Virus record (IMG/VR): IMGVR_UViG_3300042484_002457
Location: 1-64,000 of that record
DNA: 64,000 nucleotides
Strand: one strand, 5' to 3'
Origin: a virus
The notes beneath the pieces are model-generated. The model saw nothing but the letters and a program-made list of their open reading frames with translations, did no database searches and was not told the origin of the DNA. The position numbers were made by a program, and so were the translations under genes. Numbering within the stretch: position 1 is the first letter of the stretch; every line of letters starts with the position of its first letter. Shown one piece after another: positions 8,117 to 16,589 of the stretch.

Positions 8117-8796
8117 AACCAATTCCTGTATTTGTGGGATACGACCCACGTGAAGCTATTGCTTACCATACCTGTGCAAACTCAATCATACGCAACAGTT
8201 CACAGCCTGTGGCCATTGTGCCAGTGGCACTGAATCTGTTTCAAGACTATGCAGAAACCCACACAGACGGATCTAACCACTTTATCTACACACGCTTCCT
8301 GGTACCTTATCTTTGTGATTTTGCTGGTCATGCTATTTTCATTGATGGCGACATGATTGTGCGAGGCGATATTGCGGAACTATGGGCACTGCGTGACGCT
8401 AGCAAAGACGTACAAGTGGTCAAGCATGACTACAAGACTCGTATGCCAGTAAAATATCTAGGAGCAAAAAATGAAGACTATCCTCGAAAAAATTGGAGTA
8501 GTGTTATTCTGTGGAATTGTAATAGCTTTCCTAACAGGAAACTTACTCCCGAGTTCATCCAACAATCCACGGGCAGTGAGCTCCACCGCTTCTCGTGGCT
8601 AGAAGATGAACGTATTGACGAACTTCCGCCCGAATGGAACTGGTTGCCTGATGAATATGGGCCAAATGCCGACGCCAAGTTACTGCATTACACACTTGGC
8701 ACGCCATGCTTTCAGGAGTTTGCTGATACCCCACAAGGCAATGAGTGGCACCGTGAACGTATACTCACTGAATACTGCCAACAAAGAGATATTTAA
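8113..8796 (+). CDS. GT-A glycosyltransferase
   Basis: A 227-residue transferase. The start PVFVGYDPREAIAYHTCANSIIRNS is typical of GT8-like phage and bacterial transferases, and IFIDGDMIVRGD (about 75-86) carries the metal-binding DxD (DGD). The late YTLGTPCFQEF resembles the closing segment of that fold. It would move a sugar from a nucleotide-sugar donor to an unknown acceptor, for example a virion protein or host surface glycan. It overlaps its neighbours by 4 bases upstream and 1 base (TAATG) downstream, so it is part of the same operon. The exact substrate cannot be read from sequence. Confidence 0.75.
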   Translation: MKPIPVFVGYDPREAIAYHTCANSIIRNSSQPVAIVPVALNLFQDYAETHTDGSNHFIYTRFLVPYLCDFAGHAIFIDGDMIVRGDIAELWALRDASKDVQVVKHDYKTRMPVKYLGAKNEDYPRKNWSSVILWNCNSFPNRKLTPEFIQQSTGSELHRFSWLEDERIDELPPEWNWLPDEYGPNADAKLLHYTLGTPCFQEFADTPQGNEWHRERILTEYCQQRDI

Positions 8797-9767
8797 TGGA
8801 ACAAGAACAACTAGCGCCGCCACCTCGACATATGTTTGACATGGTGCCTGATAACATACGTGCTGTTTTTGACGCTGTATTACAGTATCGTGTAGACCCA
8901 GCTGGCGAATATTATGGAGTGACTGCAAACAGTTTGATGCAACAAATCAACCAACTGTCTAGTGCAGGTGTAGTGGCGATTGACGTTGAGCCTGGCGAAA
9001 CAAAATACAAGGAAAAAGGAAAAATGTTTGATCCAGTTTTACAAAGTTTTGTGCAGGGCTGCGGTGGTCAAATCGGCACCTGGAGCAAGCACGAACAAAG
9101 CATGGCGCCAGCGGTGTTTCGTGGCGTAACCAAACGCAAAGAAATGAAAATTTGCAAAGACACCGGTAGAGATTTCTACTACATTGACACTGGCTATTTT
9201 GGTAATGGTAAAAAGAAAATCTATCATCGTATTACCAAAAACGATGTACAAAATTTTGGTCCTATTATTGATCGCCCAAGTGATCGCGTGGACAGATGCA
9301 ATATTCAGTTGGCCAAGTTTCGCAAACAAGGCAGCAAGGTATTGATTGCTCCACCTAGTCAGAAACTGTTAAATCTCTATAACATCAATCTTGAAGATTG
9401 GTTAACTGAAACACAACAAGAAATAAAAAAACACACTGATCGTCCCATAGACATACGATTGAAAAAAGGACGAACTGAACGTGTAAACACTGACACCATG
9501 GAAATGGCTCTAGCTGACGATGTATACTGCTTGGTTACATTTAGCAGCATTGCAGCAGGAGAAGCTCTGTTACTAGGTAAACCGGCTATTACTCTAGGGC
9601 CAAATGCAGCCGCTGCACTGTGCAGTAACAGCATTAGCGAAATTGAAAACATCAAGATACCCACACTAGATGAAGTTGCTGCGTGGTGTAGACATATTTC
9701 CTATTGTCAATTTACCGAAGCAGAAATGCGTGATGGAACAGCCTGGCGGATTCTCAACGGTGGTTGA
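8796..9767 (+). CDS. Polysaccharide-transferase-like protein, paralogue 1
   Basis: A 323-residue protein clearly related to the minus-strand gene at 12577-13389. Both have DTGYFGN, then YHRI, then the pattern HTDRPI(D/Q)IR, then LVTF(S/N)S(I/V)AA(G/T)E, and both end QFTEAEMRDGTAWRILN or an equivalent. The second half (about 180-300) resembles the C-terminal half of GT-B folds in capsule or CDP-glycerol-type transferases, with a nucleotide-sugar site near LVTFSSIAAGEALLLGKPAI. The family name is uncertain. Position among sugar genes supports a transferase role. The start overlaps the previous stop (TAATG). Confidence 0.6.
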   Translation: MEQEQLAPPPRHMFDMVPDNIRAVFDAVLQYRVDPAGEYYGVTANSLMQQINQLSSAGVVAIDVEPGETKYKEKGKMFDPVLQSFVQGCGGQIGTWSKHEQSMAPAVFRGVTKRKEMKICKDTGRDFYYIDTGYFGNGKKKIYHRITKNDVQNFGPIIDRPSDRVDRCNIQLAKFRKQGSKVLIAPPSQKLLNLYNINLEDWLTETQQEIKKHTDRPIDIRLKKGRTERVNTDTMEMALADDVYCLVTFSSIAAGEALLLGKPAITLGPNAAAALCSNSISEIENIKIPTLDEVAAWCRHISYCQFTEAEMRDGTAWRILNGG

Positions 9768-10683
9768 TTGTGTTGTTTATGTAAGTTCAGTAGCAAACCC
9801 CAACAAGCACTCACGCAAGATTGCTTGTCTTGAGAACTTTGCTGCTGGTGTTCGCGCCACTGGTCACACAGTTGCAGTAGAGTGGGACTATCGATATCAG
9901 CCTTCAAAACTGGCAGTAATTCTGGGCTGGGCTACCACAAACACTGGTGGCCGAAACATCACACTACGCAAACAAATCATTGCTGAACAAAATAGACATG
10001 GATTTAAAACCATGTGCATTGATGCCAGTTGTTTCAAATACCTGGATGACACTGGAACATACTTGCGCTACAGCCTAGGCGGCCCGTTTTATGATCGCGC
10101 TGAATATGCAAATGCCAATAGTGATAGCACCAAATGGTTAGAAATACAACAACGTCTTGGTATTGTGTTAAAACCTCATCGTACCAATTTGCAAGGTTAT
10201 ATCTTGATTGGCATGCAACGAGATGGCGGCTTTGCAATGAAAACGCTAAGTCCCATGACATGGCTTCAGCAAAAAATTGTTGACATTAGAAAACATACTC
10301 GTCGCCCTATTGTGATTCGACCACATCCGGGACAATACAATATGCAAGACTTTGCTGCTTATTCTGGCAAGGATGCCTCAAGAAACAATGTTAGAGTTAT
10401 TGACCCCAAAGACTCCAAACTGATTGATGATCTACAACAAGCTCACGCTGCGGTATTTTTTAATAGTAGTGCCAGTGTTGCATCAGTACTAGAAGGTATT
10501 CCCACATATGTAGATGATGCATCAGCAGTGACTTGGCAGGTAGCACATCATGATGTTGCTGCGATTGAATCTCCACAACAGTTTGCAAGAGATCAATGGA
10601 TATACAATCTAGCTGCGGCCCACTGGAGCGACAATGATGGACTCGCAGGCCACATATATCAAAAATTTATTCCTTATCTATAA
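9733..10683 (+). CDS. Polysaccharide-transferase-like protein, paralogue 2
   Basis: About 316 residues. It shares the layout of the other three relatives in the island: a poorly conserved N-terminal half, then HTRRPIVIRPHPGQ (about 209-222) and a late AAVFFNSSASVASVLEGIPTYVDD block, both usual in the donor half of capsule-type GT-B transferases. It is closest to the gene at 14180 (HTDRPVVVRPHPRS). The start is uncertain: ATG 9733 overlaps the previous gene by 35 bases, while GTG 9760 would overlap by only 8 and has GGCGGA upstream. The end overlaps the convergent gene at 10678 by 6 bases. Confidence 0.6.
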   Translation: MEQPGGFSTVVDCVVYVSSVANPNKHSRKIACLENFAAGVRATGHTVAVEWDYRYQPSKLAVILGWATTNTGGRNITLRKQIIAEQNRHGFKTMCIDASCFKYLDDTGTYLRYSLGGPFYDRAEYANANSDSTKWLEIQQRLGIVLKPHRTNLQGYILIGMQRDGGFAMKTLSPMTWLQQKIVDIRKHTRRPIVIRPHPGQYNMQDFAAYSGKDASRNNVRVIDPKDSKLIDDLQQAHAAVFFNSSASVASVLEGIPTYVDDASAVTWQVAHHDVAAIESPQQFARDQWIYNLAAAHWSDNDGLAGHIYQKFIPYL

Positions 10684-11379
10684 CAGTTCAGGATTACCAG
10701 TAAGAGATAGTTCACCTATTCTTTGAAAATAATCTGGATGTAATCGTACAATGGTGGGTGTGGTAACTTGTATGTCCACGATTGCATCGCCTATTTGTTG
10801 GTCAGCTGGCACAAACCCATTGACAGCAATCCAGTTGATTAGTTTTTTAGCAGCGCCAGGTTTGATGATATATCCGTATGCTCCCCTCATGTAGTTACCA
10901 GTTTGAATCTTTGCATGCCATTTTGATTGTGGATCAAGCGTTTTTGCTTGATTGTTGTGATATTTTTGTACCGTAATATCAAGATTTTGTTGCTGAGTCA
11001 ACAGGGTGTTGTACTGCTTTGAGAACGGATCTAATCCATCCAATTTTAATATATCTGTAAACGTATTCAACACATCAGCTGGTAGTGGCTGAACAAAGTA
11101 ACCGTCGTGTTCTAAAATCAACAGCGGCTGACTAGATTCAACACATTTTTTCCAAAGGTAGTAATGACTCAAGAAACATCCAAACACCCCGGCACGACCT
11201 TTTTTGAATTTGTATCTTGGTTCAATGCCTAATCGTGCCACATGCTGTTGATATTCCAGTCCGTTGATGCCGTCAAAATACTCAACATCTATGCCAAATT
11301 TGCGTGCCTGGGCAACACCAAGGTCTGCGTATTTCTCAGACATGGCGTTGTTTTTCAGTCGAATTATGTATGCTTTCAT
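10678..11379 (-). CDS. GT25-like glycosyltransferase
   Basis: A 233-residue protein with the pattern of LPS beta-1,4-galactosyltransferase-like (GT25) enzymes: MKAYIIRLKNN start, AGVFGCFLSHYYLWKKCVES (about 62-81), LLILEHDGYF (about 85-94, the acidic donor-site segment), and GAYGYIIKPGAAKKLINW near 168. These enzymes add a sugar to lipopolysaccharide core or to protein. Last gene of the five-gene minus-strand glycan operon; it overlaps the methyltransferase upstream by 4 bases and meets the plus-strand operon tail to tail. Confidence 0.78.
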   Translation of the reverse strand: MKAYIIRLKNNAMSEKYADLGVAQARKFGIDVEYFDGINGLEYQQHVARLGIEPRYKFKKGRAGVFGCFLSHYYLWKKCVESSQPLLILEHDGYFVQPLPADVLNTFTDILKLDGLDPFSKQYNTLLTQQQNLDITVQKYHNNQAKTLDPQSKWHAKIQTGNYMRGAYGYIIKPGAAKKLINWIAVNGFVPADQQIGDAIVDIQVTTPTIVRLHPDYFQRIGELSLTGNPELL

Positions 11380-11906
11380 AGCTCTAATAGATATACTCCG
11401 ATGATGTTACCAGTCCATGATCGTTTAATTTGAGGGAAAGTTTCTAACATTTCTGTGTGTGACCAATCGTCCTTTACATGTGCTTCGTAAGGATTTCCTT
11501 CCTCCTCGCCTTGTGGAAAATGCACAATAGGAATACTAACGATAATTCTTTTAGCAACCTTTAATAGATCGTCAACTACTTTAATTGCTTCTTCTTTGGT
11601 TATATGTTCCAATACATCACCGGCAAACACTAGATCTATTGGACTCAAGGTGTTGAAATCTACTGTTCTAATATCTGCGTTGATAATCTTATTATATCTT
11701 GTTAACAAATCAAATTCACGAATATAGGGCTCCCATGCTTCGACACCAATCCAGTATGCTTCTTTAAGAGCTGGCGACTTCCTGGTATACAGCCTATGAT
11801 AAGTTCCGTTCCCGACTCCAAGATCTAGTACAGTTTTTACGTCAGGACCAAATTCTGTAACCCATTCTCTTATTACTGACTTACCTTCTTTATTACTTGA
11901 TGGCAT
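11376..11906 (-). CDS. Class I SAM-dependent methyltransferase
   Basis: A 176-residue Rossmann methyltransferase. Motif I is TVLDLGVGNGTYHRLY (about 25-40), the acidic end of strand 2 is in WIGVEAWEP, and DLVFAGDVLEHI (about 88-99) is the usual post-II/III segment seen in Methyltransf_11/23-type proteins. The substrate is probably a sugar or lipid intermediate, judging from the operon. It overlaps the GT25 gene by 4 bases and follows the FkbM gene after a 27-base gap. Confidence 0.75.
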   Translation of the reverse strand: MPSSNKEGKSVIREWVTEFGPDVKTVLDLGVGNGTYHRLYTRKSPALKEAYWIGVEAWEPYIREFDLLTRYNKIINADIRTVDFNTLSPIDLVFAGDVLEHITKEEAIKVVDDLLKVAKRIIVSIPIVHFPQGEEEGNPYEAHVKDDWSHTEMLETFPQIKRSWTGNIIGVYLLEL

Positions 11907-11933
11907 GCTATTTCCTATTTTATAATCTTATTA

Positions 11934-12584
11934 TCAGTTCCAACCCATGATCCAGTCATCCTTGACTTGGTCTAGCCGGGTCATGCCCCAGGACTGTAGC
12001 AGTGCAATAGCAGCATGTTGACTGTATTCTTTGGAATACATGTCATGTGGTTTTTGTTCTAGCACAATTAGAGGCCTGCAACGCCGTATGGTTTGTTCAG
12101 CGCCACGAATTACTTTGTATTCATAACCTTCACAATCAATCTTGATGTAATCAACGTTTTCCATATTCAAGTTGTCCAGGCGCACAACCTGCACATTGCC
12201 TTGGTTCACCTTGTTGGGATCAATATGACTGTGCCCAGTGTTGCCCTCTGTAATCACCATAGTGGCTTGCATGTCTGTGTCGCCCAGGGCCATGGGGCTG
12301 GCCCATAATCGATCGCTAGTAACGTTCTTGGCCAAACACTCGCGAAACATGTCCACGGGCTCAAACGCAATGACTTTTTCAAAGTGTTGACAAAGATCCC
12401 GACTCCACAGCCCCACATTAGCTCCAACGTCTAGAGCTACTCGCTTGTTCTTTACATAGCTCAGGCTACGCAATCTAACTGGCTGCTGATATTCAGCGGG
12501 CCCGCCCTTGTCCACGCTTTTCTTCAGCATCTTTGGAAAGTGGCTTTCAATGTCAGGAAAGTGCCATCCCATGAATTCACGCAT
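11934..12584 (-). CDS. FkbM-family methyltransferase
   Basis: A 216-residue protein with the FkbM signature: VALDVGANVGLWSRDLCQHF (about 49-68) as SAM motif I, VIAFEPVDMFRECLAKNV (about 71-88), VQVVRLDNL, and VDYIKIDCEGYEYKVIRGAE (about 144-163). FkbM enzymes O-methylate sugars or related hydroxyls. In this operon the likely target is a capping sugar of the glycan being made. It overlaps the upstream gene by 8 bases. Confidence 0.85.
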   Translation of the reverse strand: MREFMGWHFPDIESHFPKMLKKSVDKGGPAEYQQPVRLRSLSYVKNKRVALDVGANVGLWSRDLCQHFEKVIAFEPVDMFRECLAKNVTSDRLWASPMALGDTDMQATMVITEGNTGHSHIDPNKVNQGNVQVVRLDNLNMENVDYIKIDCEGYEYKVIRGAEQTIRRCRPLIVLEQKPHDMYSKEYSQHAAIALLQSWGMTRLDQVKDDWIMGWN

Positions 12585-13389
12585 TTGATATCTCCTTGGT
12601 CTCGTTTAGTATACGAGCTGCTGTTCCATCAGCTAGCTCAGTGGTATGAAATTGTCCGTATGCAAGATGGCAAGCCCAGGCATGCACTTGATCTGATTCA
12701 GGAAACCAAGGATCTTCAATGCGACTTAAATCTATATTGGCCATGGGTCGTGCAGCATTGCAAGGTGCAGTTACAAACACTGGTACACCGGCCAACACAC
12801 TTTCAGTTGCAGCAACTGAATTGAATGTTACTAGAGCATGCACATCTGTGAGCCATTCTTCAGCAGATTGTGTTTTTCTTGCAGTACGGGCCACTGGTCG
12901 TTGTCTTATTTGTATAGGCCGGTCAGTGTGCTGTTTTATTGTAGCAATGGTTTGCTCTAGCCAGTCATGCAAAGTAATGCCATAGAATGCACAAGGCTTT
13001 TCGTCAGGGGCAGCAATCAGTATGGTCTTACTGTGTTGTTGATGCGGTCTCATTTGCAGTCCCAATCGTTCCCAACGATCAGCAGGCCTGGCAATAACTT
13101 GATCGTGTTGTAGGTTGTTGGGCACAATGCGATGATAAAATTTCCAACCATTGGGATTGCGTGGACCAGGTCTGTTGCCAAAATAACCAGTGTCCATGTA
13201 TCTAAATTGACGACCGTCCTGCCAGCAGCGTTTGATAATCTTGTGTTTCATGATGCCGCGTAGTACCAAGGGATCAGTGTTGCTGTCGTAGTCAAAAGAC
13301 TCCAGCGCAGTTATACCACTGCCTGAACCAGCAGCAAACATCTGCATGTATTCGTCAATGCCGTTTTTGCTGAGATAAGTCCAGTTCAT
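12577..13389 (-). CDS. Polysaccharide-transferase-like protein, paralogue 3
   Basis: A 270-residue close relative of the plus-strand gene at 8796 (shared RYMDTGYFGN, FYHRI, YGITLHDWLEQTIATIKQHTDRPIQIR, LVTFNSVAATESVLAGVPVFVTAPCNAA, and the end YGQFHTTELADGTAARILNE). It lacks about 50 N-terminal residues of that relative. The two look like duplicates that moved to opposite strands. Role is inferred as a sugar- or polyol-phosphate transferase in surface glycan synthesis. It overlaps its neighbours on both sides. Confidence 0.6.
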   Translation of the reverse strand: MNWTYLSKNGIDEYMQMFAAGSGSGITALESFDYDSNTDPLVLRGIMKHKIIKRCWQDGRQFRYMDTGYFGNRPGPRNPNGWKFYHRIVPNNLQHDQVIARPADRWERLGLQMRPHQQHSKTILIAAPDEKPCAFYGITLHDWLEQTIATIKQHTDRPIQIRQRPVARTARKTQSAEEWLTDVHALVTFNSVAATESVLAGVPVFVTAPCNAARPMANIDLSRIEDPWFPESDQVHAWACHLAYGQFHTTELADGTAARILNETKEISNA

Positions 13390-14168
13390 TGCCAGTATTT
13401 CTCTTTGCGTTTGACCAGCAAATCGTCTTGTCCACTACGACCTTTTGTTTTGCGATTGCCTTTGAGATGGTCAATATACGCACCCCAGGCACAGTTGATT
13501 AGCGGGTGTCCCTCACCAGTGATGAGTCCTGCGCTCCAATTCAATTCTGCAACTGATACACGTGATCTAACAGCATCAAACACAAAGCTATCGTGCCACT
13601 CTTTCAGCGTAAAGATACCATTGTCAGCATCATCATACATGCGCTGAAATTCTGTTAGCCACTCACGTATCCTAGGCGATGTCAAGTTCATGCCGTATAA
13701 ACCACATTCGCTAAATTTGTTGGTACGCCCTGCAAAACACAAGTCGACTAAATCTGGGAAAAACTTACCAAGCTGTTGGTGATCAATAGTACTGTGGCAC
13801 ACCATGTCTCCATCCATCCAAATCAACCACTTGCTGTTGGCCGTTGCTGCTGCATGAAATATAGCGTACACTTTGTGGCTAAAACGCACCGCTTGCCATT
13901 TGAATGCTTTTTTCTCTGCTCCGGGGAATGGATGACCATTGGCCTTGGGCACATTGCGCCACTGGTTTTTGAATGCCACAAGTTCAGGACTGCTCACAGC
14001 TAGGTCTAGTACACGAACGTTTGGGGCTGGGGATTTGATAGCAAAGCCTTCTGTGTACACCAATAGTTCTACATCCTGGGGCCATGTTTTTACAAAAGTT
14101 TCAATCATGCGTTGACCATAAACATTGTAACCTTCTTGATTAAATGTGGTAACTACTGTATATTTCAT
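13386..14168 (-). CDS. Glycosyltransferase with DGD motif
   Basis: 260 residues from MKYTVVTTFNQEGYNVYG. WLIWMDGDMVCHS (about 118-130) is the donor/metal site of a GT-A transferase, and FAGRTNKFSECGLYGMNL and EWHDSFVFDAVR resemble the acceptor-side segments of the same fold. I chose the start at 14168 because a CTAAATA late element ends 6 bases upstream. A longer frame reaches 14417 but would overlap the divergent gene at 14180 with no support. First gene of the minus-strand glycan operon (13386 down to 10678). Confidence 0.75.
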   Translation of the reverse strand: MKYTVVTTFNQEGYNVYGQRMIETFVKTWPQDVELLVYTEGFAIKSPAPNVRVLDLAVSSPELVAFKNQWRNVPKANGHPFPGAEKKAFKWQAVRFSHKVYAIFHAAATANSKWLIWMDGDMVCHSTIDHQQLGKFFPDLVDLCFAGRTNKFSECGLYGMNLTSPRIREWLTEFQRMYDDADNGIFTLKEWHDSFVFDAVRSRVSVAELNWSAGLITGEGHPLINCAWGAYIDHLKGNRKTKGRSGQDDLLVKRKEKYWQ

Positions 14169-14173
14169 AGGGA

Positions 14174-14181
14174 TATTTAGT
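14174..14181 (-). promoter_or_regulatory. T4-type late promoter, ACTAAATA (minus strand)
   Basis: Ends 6 bases before the ATG at 14168 and so fits the leaderless pattern. It overlaps the GTG start of the divergent gene at 14180. Confidence 0.5.
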
Positions 14182-15034
14182 GATACGTTCAGCGGCGTAT
14201 TTTCCTTTGCAGTCAGCATTGAACTCAGCACCAATAATGGCTGCTGTGCTCGATAGCTTGAGCAGCTCAGGAATTGCAACTCAAGAAAACAGCATGGACT
14301 CAGATTGCGCAGTGATCTGGAGTGTGCTTTGGTCTGGCCGTATGGCACCAAATCGCACAGTGTACGAGCACTATCGTGCCCTAAACCGTCCAGTAATTGT
14401 AATTGAAGTAGGTGCACTGAAACGAGGTATTACCTGGAAAGTTGCTGTAAACAATGTTACAGCTCAGGGCTACTATGGACATCGTGACAATCTGGATTGG
14501 GACCGTCCAAAACATTTGGGTATCAACCCAACAACACCATCAAACACCAAGTCTGGAATTGTTATAGCACTGCAACATCAGCACAGCCTGCAAGTGGCCA
14601 ACATTGCCAACATGTCGCAGTGGGTTTACCACACTGTGCAACAGGTGCGTGAGCACACTGATCGTCCAGTTGTTGTTAGACCACACCCAAGATCCAGAAT
14701 TGCGTTGCCCCAATTGCCGCCTGATGTAAAATTTGAGCAGCCGCGTCGTCTGCACAACACCTATGATTCGTTTGACTTTGATCTTGGGTATCACGCAGTG
14801 ATAAATTATAACTCAGGACCAGGAATACAGGCAGCTATTGCAGGCACAAGGCCCTTGGTGGATCACACCAGCTTGGCTGCACCTGTGGGAATTGACTTGG
14901 CCAGTATTGAACGCCCGTACTTGATAGATCGAGCACAATGGCTGGTAGAAATATGTCACACTGAATACACACTAGAAGAATTGCAAAAAGGAACATGGCT
15001 AAAAAGAATCGCCCCAGCATTACAGGCACAATAG
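14180..15034 (+). CDS. Polysaccharide-transferase-like protein, paralogue 4
   Basis: 284 residues with a GTG start. It is related to the gene at 9733: HTDRPVVVRPHPRS (about 157-170), a GYHAVINYNSGPGIQAAIAGTRPLVD block (about 204-229) and a final DRAQWLVEICHTEYTLEELQKGT resembling the last segment of the relatives at 8796 and 12577. This is the donor half of a GT-B-like transferase. The gene is divergent from the minus-strand operon with only 11 bases between starts, and it overlaps the next transferase by 40 bases. I see no plus-strand promoter in the gap. Confidence 0.6.
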   Translation: MIRSAAYFPLQSALNSAPIMAAVLDSLSSSGIATQENSMDSDCAVIWSVLWSGRMAPNRTVYEHYRALNRPVIVIEVGALKRGITWKVAVNNVTAQGYYGHRDNLDWDRPKHLGINPTTPSNTKSGIVIALQHQHSLQVANIANMSQWVYHTVQQVREHTDRPVVVRPHPRSRIALPQLPPDVKFEQPRRLHNTYDSFDFDLGYHAVINYNSGPGIQAAIAGTRPLVDHTSLAAPVGIDLASIERPYLIDRAQWLVEICHTEYTLEELQKGTWLKRIAPALQAQ

Positions 15035-15732
15035 ACTGTGCTTGTGTAATCCACGGCTCGGGCTATTCCTGGGAGTATGTGGAAAAGCTCTACAACATGT
15101 TGATGCGTGTGTTTGAAAACAACATACGATTTCATGTGTATACTGAACATGATCGTTCAGTGCCTCCTCACATGATCAAGCATATACTAGACGACTGGGG
15201 TATTTCGGGACCCAAAAAGTCCTGGTGGTACAAGCTACAGTTGTTTAATCCTCAGCACTATGATGGTAACATGTTGTATTTTGATCTTGACATGGTAGTA
15301 GTGCGTGAATTGGATTTTGTACGTGATCTTGATCCTGCTTATTTTTGGAGCATACGAGATTTTAAGTATCTGCAACGTCCAGTATTGCAAACAATAAACT
15401 CCAGTGTGATGTGGTTCAATGTGCCACAGTTTGCAGATGTTTGGCAGAAGTTCACAGCTCGCCCCTTGGATGTGACCACACAAGGGTATCCTGGAGATCA
15501 AGACTACATTGCTGCTGTGATAGATCACAATCGCAGGCGCTTTTTTCAAGATCAATATTTTGAAAGCTATCGTTGGCAATGCCTGGATGGCGGATATGAT
15601 TTTGCACGCCGACGATATCGACAACCCAGCAGTGGGGTAAACATAGCGCCCAACACCGCAGCAGTGGTATTTCACGGAATACCCAAACCACATCAAGTCA
15701 CTGCACCTGTGATTCAAGAATTATGGCGATAA
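14995..15732 (+). CDS. GT-A glycosyltransferase
   Basis: A 245-residue transferase: SWWYKLQLFNPQHYDGNMLYFDLDMVVVREL (about 72-102) holds the DLD metal site, SSVMWFNV (about 138) and YPGDQDYIAAVID (about 164-176) are the catalytic and acceptor segments usual for this phage-encoded family, and VVFHGIPKPHQV (about 223) carries the late histidine. It overlaps the previous gene by 40 bases. No hairpin or terminator is visible downstream. It closes the glycan island. Confidence 0.75.
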   Translation: MAKKNRPSITGTIDCACVIHGSGYSWEYVEKLYNMLMRVFENNIRFHVYTEHDRSVPPHMIKHILDDWGISGPKKSWWYKLQLFNPQHYDGNMLYFDLDMVVVRELDFVRDLDPAYFWSIRDFKYLQRPVLQTINSSVMWFNVPQFADVWQKFTARPLDVTTQGYPGDQDYIAAVIDHNRRRFFQDQYFESYRWQCLDGGYDFARRRYRQPSSGVNIAPNTAAVVFHGIPKPHQVTAPVIQELWR

Positions 15733-15829
15733 AAACAACCTAGGACCATCTTTGCACGCCGGGGTCAGGCAAGAATTCTAGACTAGACCTACTACAATAT
15801 TCATGCAAATATGTATACTTTTGTAGTAC

Positions 15830-15858
15830 TTGACCAAAAATTCCCATTTTGCTATAAT
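15830..15858 (+). promoter_or_regulatory. Sigma70-type promoter (shared early cassette 1)
   Basis: TTGACC at 15830-15835, 17-base spacer, TATAAT at 15853-15858 preceded by TGC. The spacer (AAAAATTCCCATTTTGC) and the leader (GCAAAAAGGAGTC) are near-copies of those at 16289, 16531 and 49761. Confidence 0.85.
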
Positions 15859-15886
15859 ACAAGAACAGTAGCAAAAAGGAGTCGCA

Positions 15887-16090
15887 ATGTCGTATGTTGT
15901 TTTTAAACACGCCAAAGAGTACGGTGCCCGCAAAGGCCTCGAAGGCCCGTTCCACTATCCCAACGGGCAGGTCTTGTACTACGATGTGAAAGAAGGAATG
16001 TACTACGATCCTACTACTGATTTTTACGTGGAACTGGACCAAGTCAACGAACTGCAAAATCAGATTTTTGACCTGTTGAAAAAGCAATAA
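15887..16090 (+). CDS. Small hypothetical protein (early)
   Basis: 67 residues behind a strong sigma70-type promoter and an AAAAAGGAG ribosome-binding site. The Tyr-rich middle (FHYPNGQVLYYDVKEGMYYDP) looks like a small beta structure, and the C-terminus is helical (ELQNQIFDLLKKQ). I do not recognise the family. It sits in a run of small early genes, a usual place for host-takeover proteins. Confidence 0.75.
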   Translation: MSYVVFKHAKEYGARKGLEGPFHYPNGQVLYYDVKEGMYYDPTTDFYVELDQVNELQNQIFDLLKKQ

Positions 16091-16091
16091 A

Positions 16092-16292
16092 ATGTATACT
16101 TTGTTGTACATCACTACAATGGCGTTCATGGGCACTTATGCTGACCTGCCCAGTTGCGAAAACGCTGTTCGCGAAATTGTAACTGTGCAAATGAACCCGC
16201 CAGGGCAGCGTTTGCCTGCTGTAAACGAAAGCATTAATTTACGGATTGCCATGCAAAAATCGTTTGTATGTGTTCCGGTGAAAAAAGGTTGA
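16092..16292 (+). CDS. Small hypothetical protein, possibly exported
   Basis: 66 residues that start 1 base after the previous stop. The N-terminus (MYTLLYITTMAFMGTYADLPS) is hydrophobic and could be a weak signal peptide or a buried strand. Two cysteines (CENAV and FVCVPV) could form a disulfide if it is exported. No known family. It is co-transcribed with the gene at 15887 and is followed by another early promoter. Confidence 0.6.
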   Translation: MYTLLYITTMAFMGTYADLPSCENAVREIVTVQMNPPGQRLPAVNESINLRIAMQKSFVCVPVKKG

Positions 16293-16317
16293 CCAGAATT
16301 TCCCAATTTGCTATAAT
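16289..16317 (+). promoter_or_regulatory. Sigma70-type promoter (shared early cassette 2)
   Basis: TTGACC 16289-16294, 17-base spacer AGAATTTCCCAATTTGC, TATAAT 16312-16317. It overlaps the stop of the previous gene and drives the 58-residue gene at 16350. Confidence 0.85.
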
Positions 16318-16349
16318 ATACACATAGCAAAGCAAAACAGGAGCCAGAA

Positions 16350-16526
16350 ATGAACTTTACCCAAGCACTTGAAGTGGTCCAGGATTATCAGCAAAATTGG
16401 GCCTTGCCCGGGCTGTTGGAAACTCTGGAACAGATGCAAGATTCCCTGGACCAGCTCACTGATCAGGAATGCCGTGCATTCCGTGTGGTGTTTCGCGAAA
16501 TGGGTAAACTGTTTGCCCCAGCCTAA
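16350..16526 (+). CDS. Very small early protein, 58 residues
   Basis: Reads MNFTQALEVVQDYQQ... and ends ...GKLFAPA, behind its own sigma70-type promoter and CAGGAG ribosome-binding site. It is almost wholly helical, with a regular spacing of leucines and glutamines (LLETLEQMQDSLDQL), so a short coiled coil or helical hairpin is likely. No family recognised. The promoter, ribosome-binding site and the next promoter right after its stop make it a convincing gene despite its size. Confidence 0.75.
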   Translation: MNFTQALEVVQDYQQNWALPGLLETLEQMQDSLDQLTDQECRAFRVVFREMGKLFAPA

Positions 16527-16530
16527 GCGA

Positions 16531-16559
16531 TTGACCAATAAATCGCAATCTGCTATAAT
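16531..16559 (+). promoter_or_regulatory. Sigma70-type promoter (shared early cassette 3)
   Basis: TTGACC 16531-16536, 17-base spacer AATAAATCGCAATCTGC, TATAAT 16554-16559, then an AAAAAGGAGCC leader for the ATPase gene at 16590. Confidence 0.85.
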
Positions 16560-16589
16560 ATATTTTTAACGCACAAAAAGGAGCCAACT

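Noticed and set aside
14169-14417. N-terminal extension of the minus-strand glycosyltransferase at 13386
   Set aside because: It would overlap the divergent gene at 14180 for about 240 bases, and a good start with a late promoter exists at 14168.
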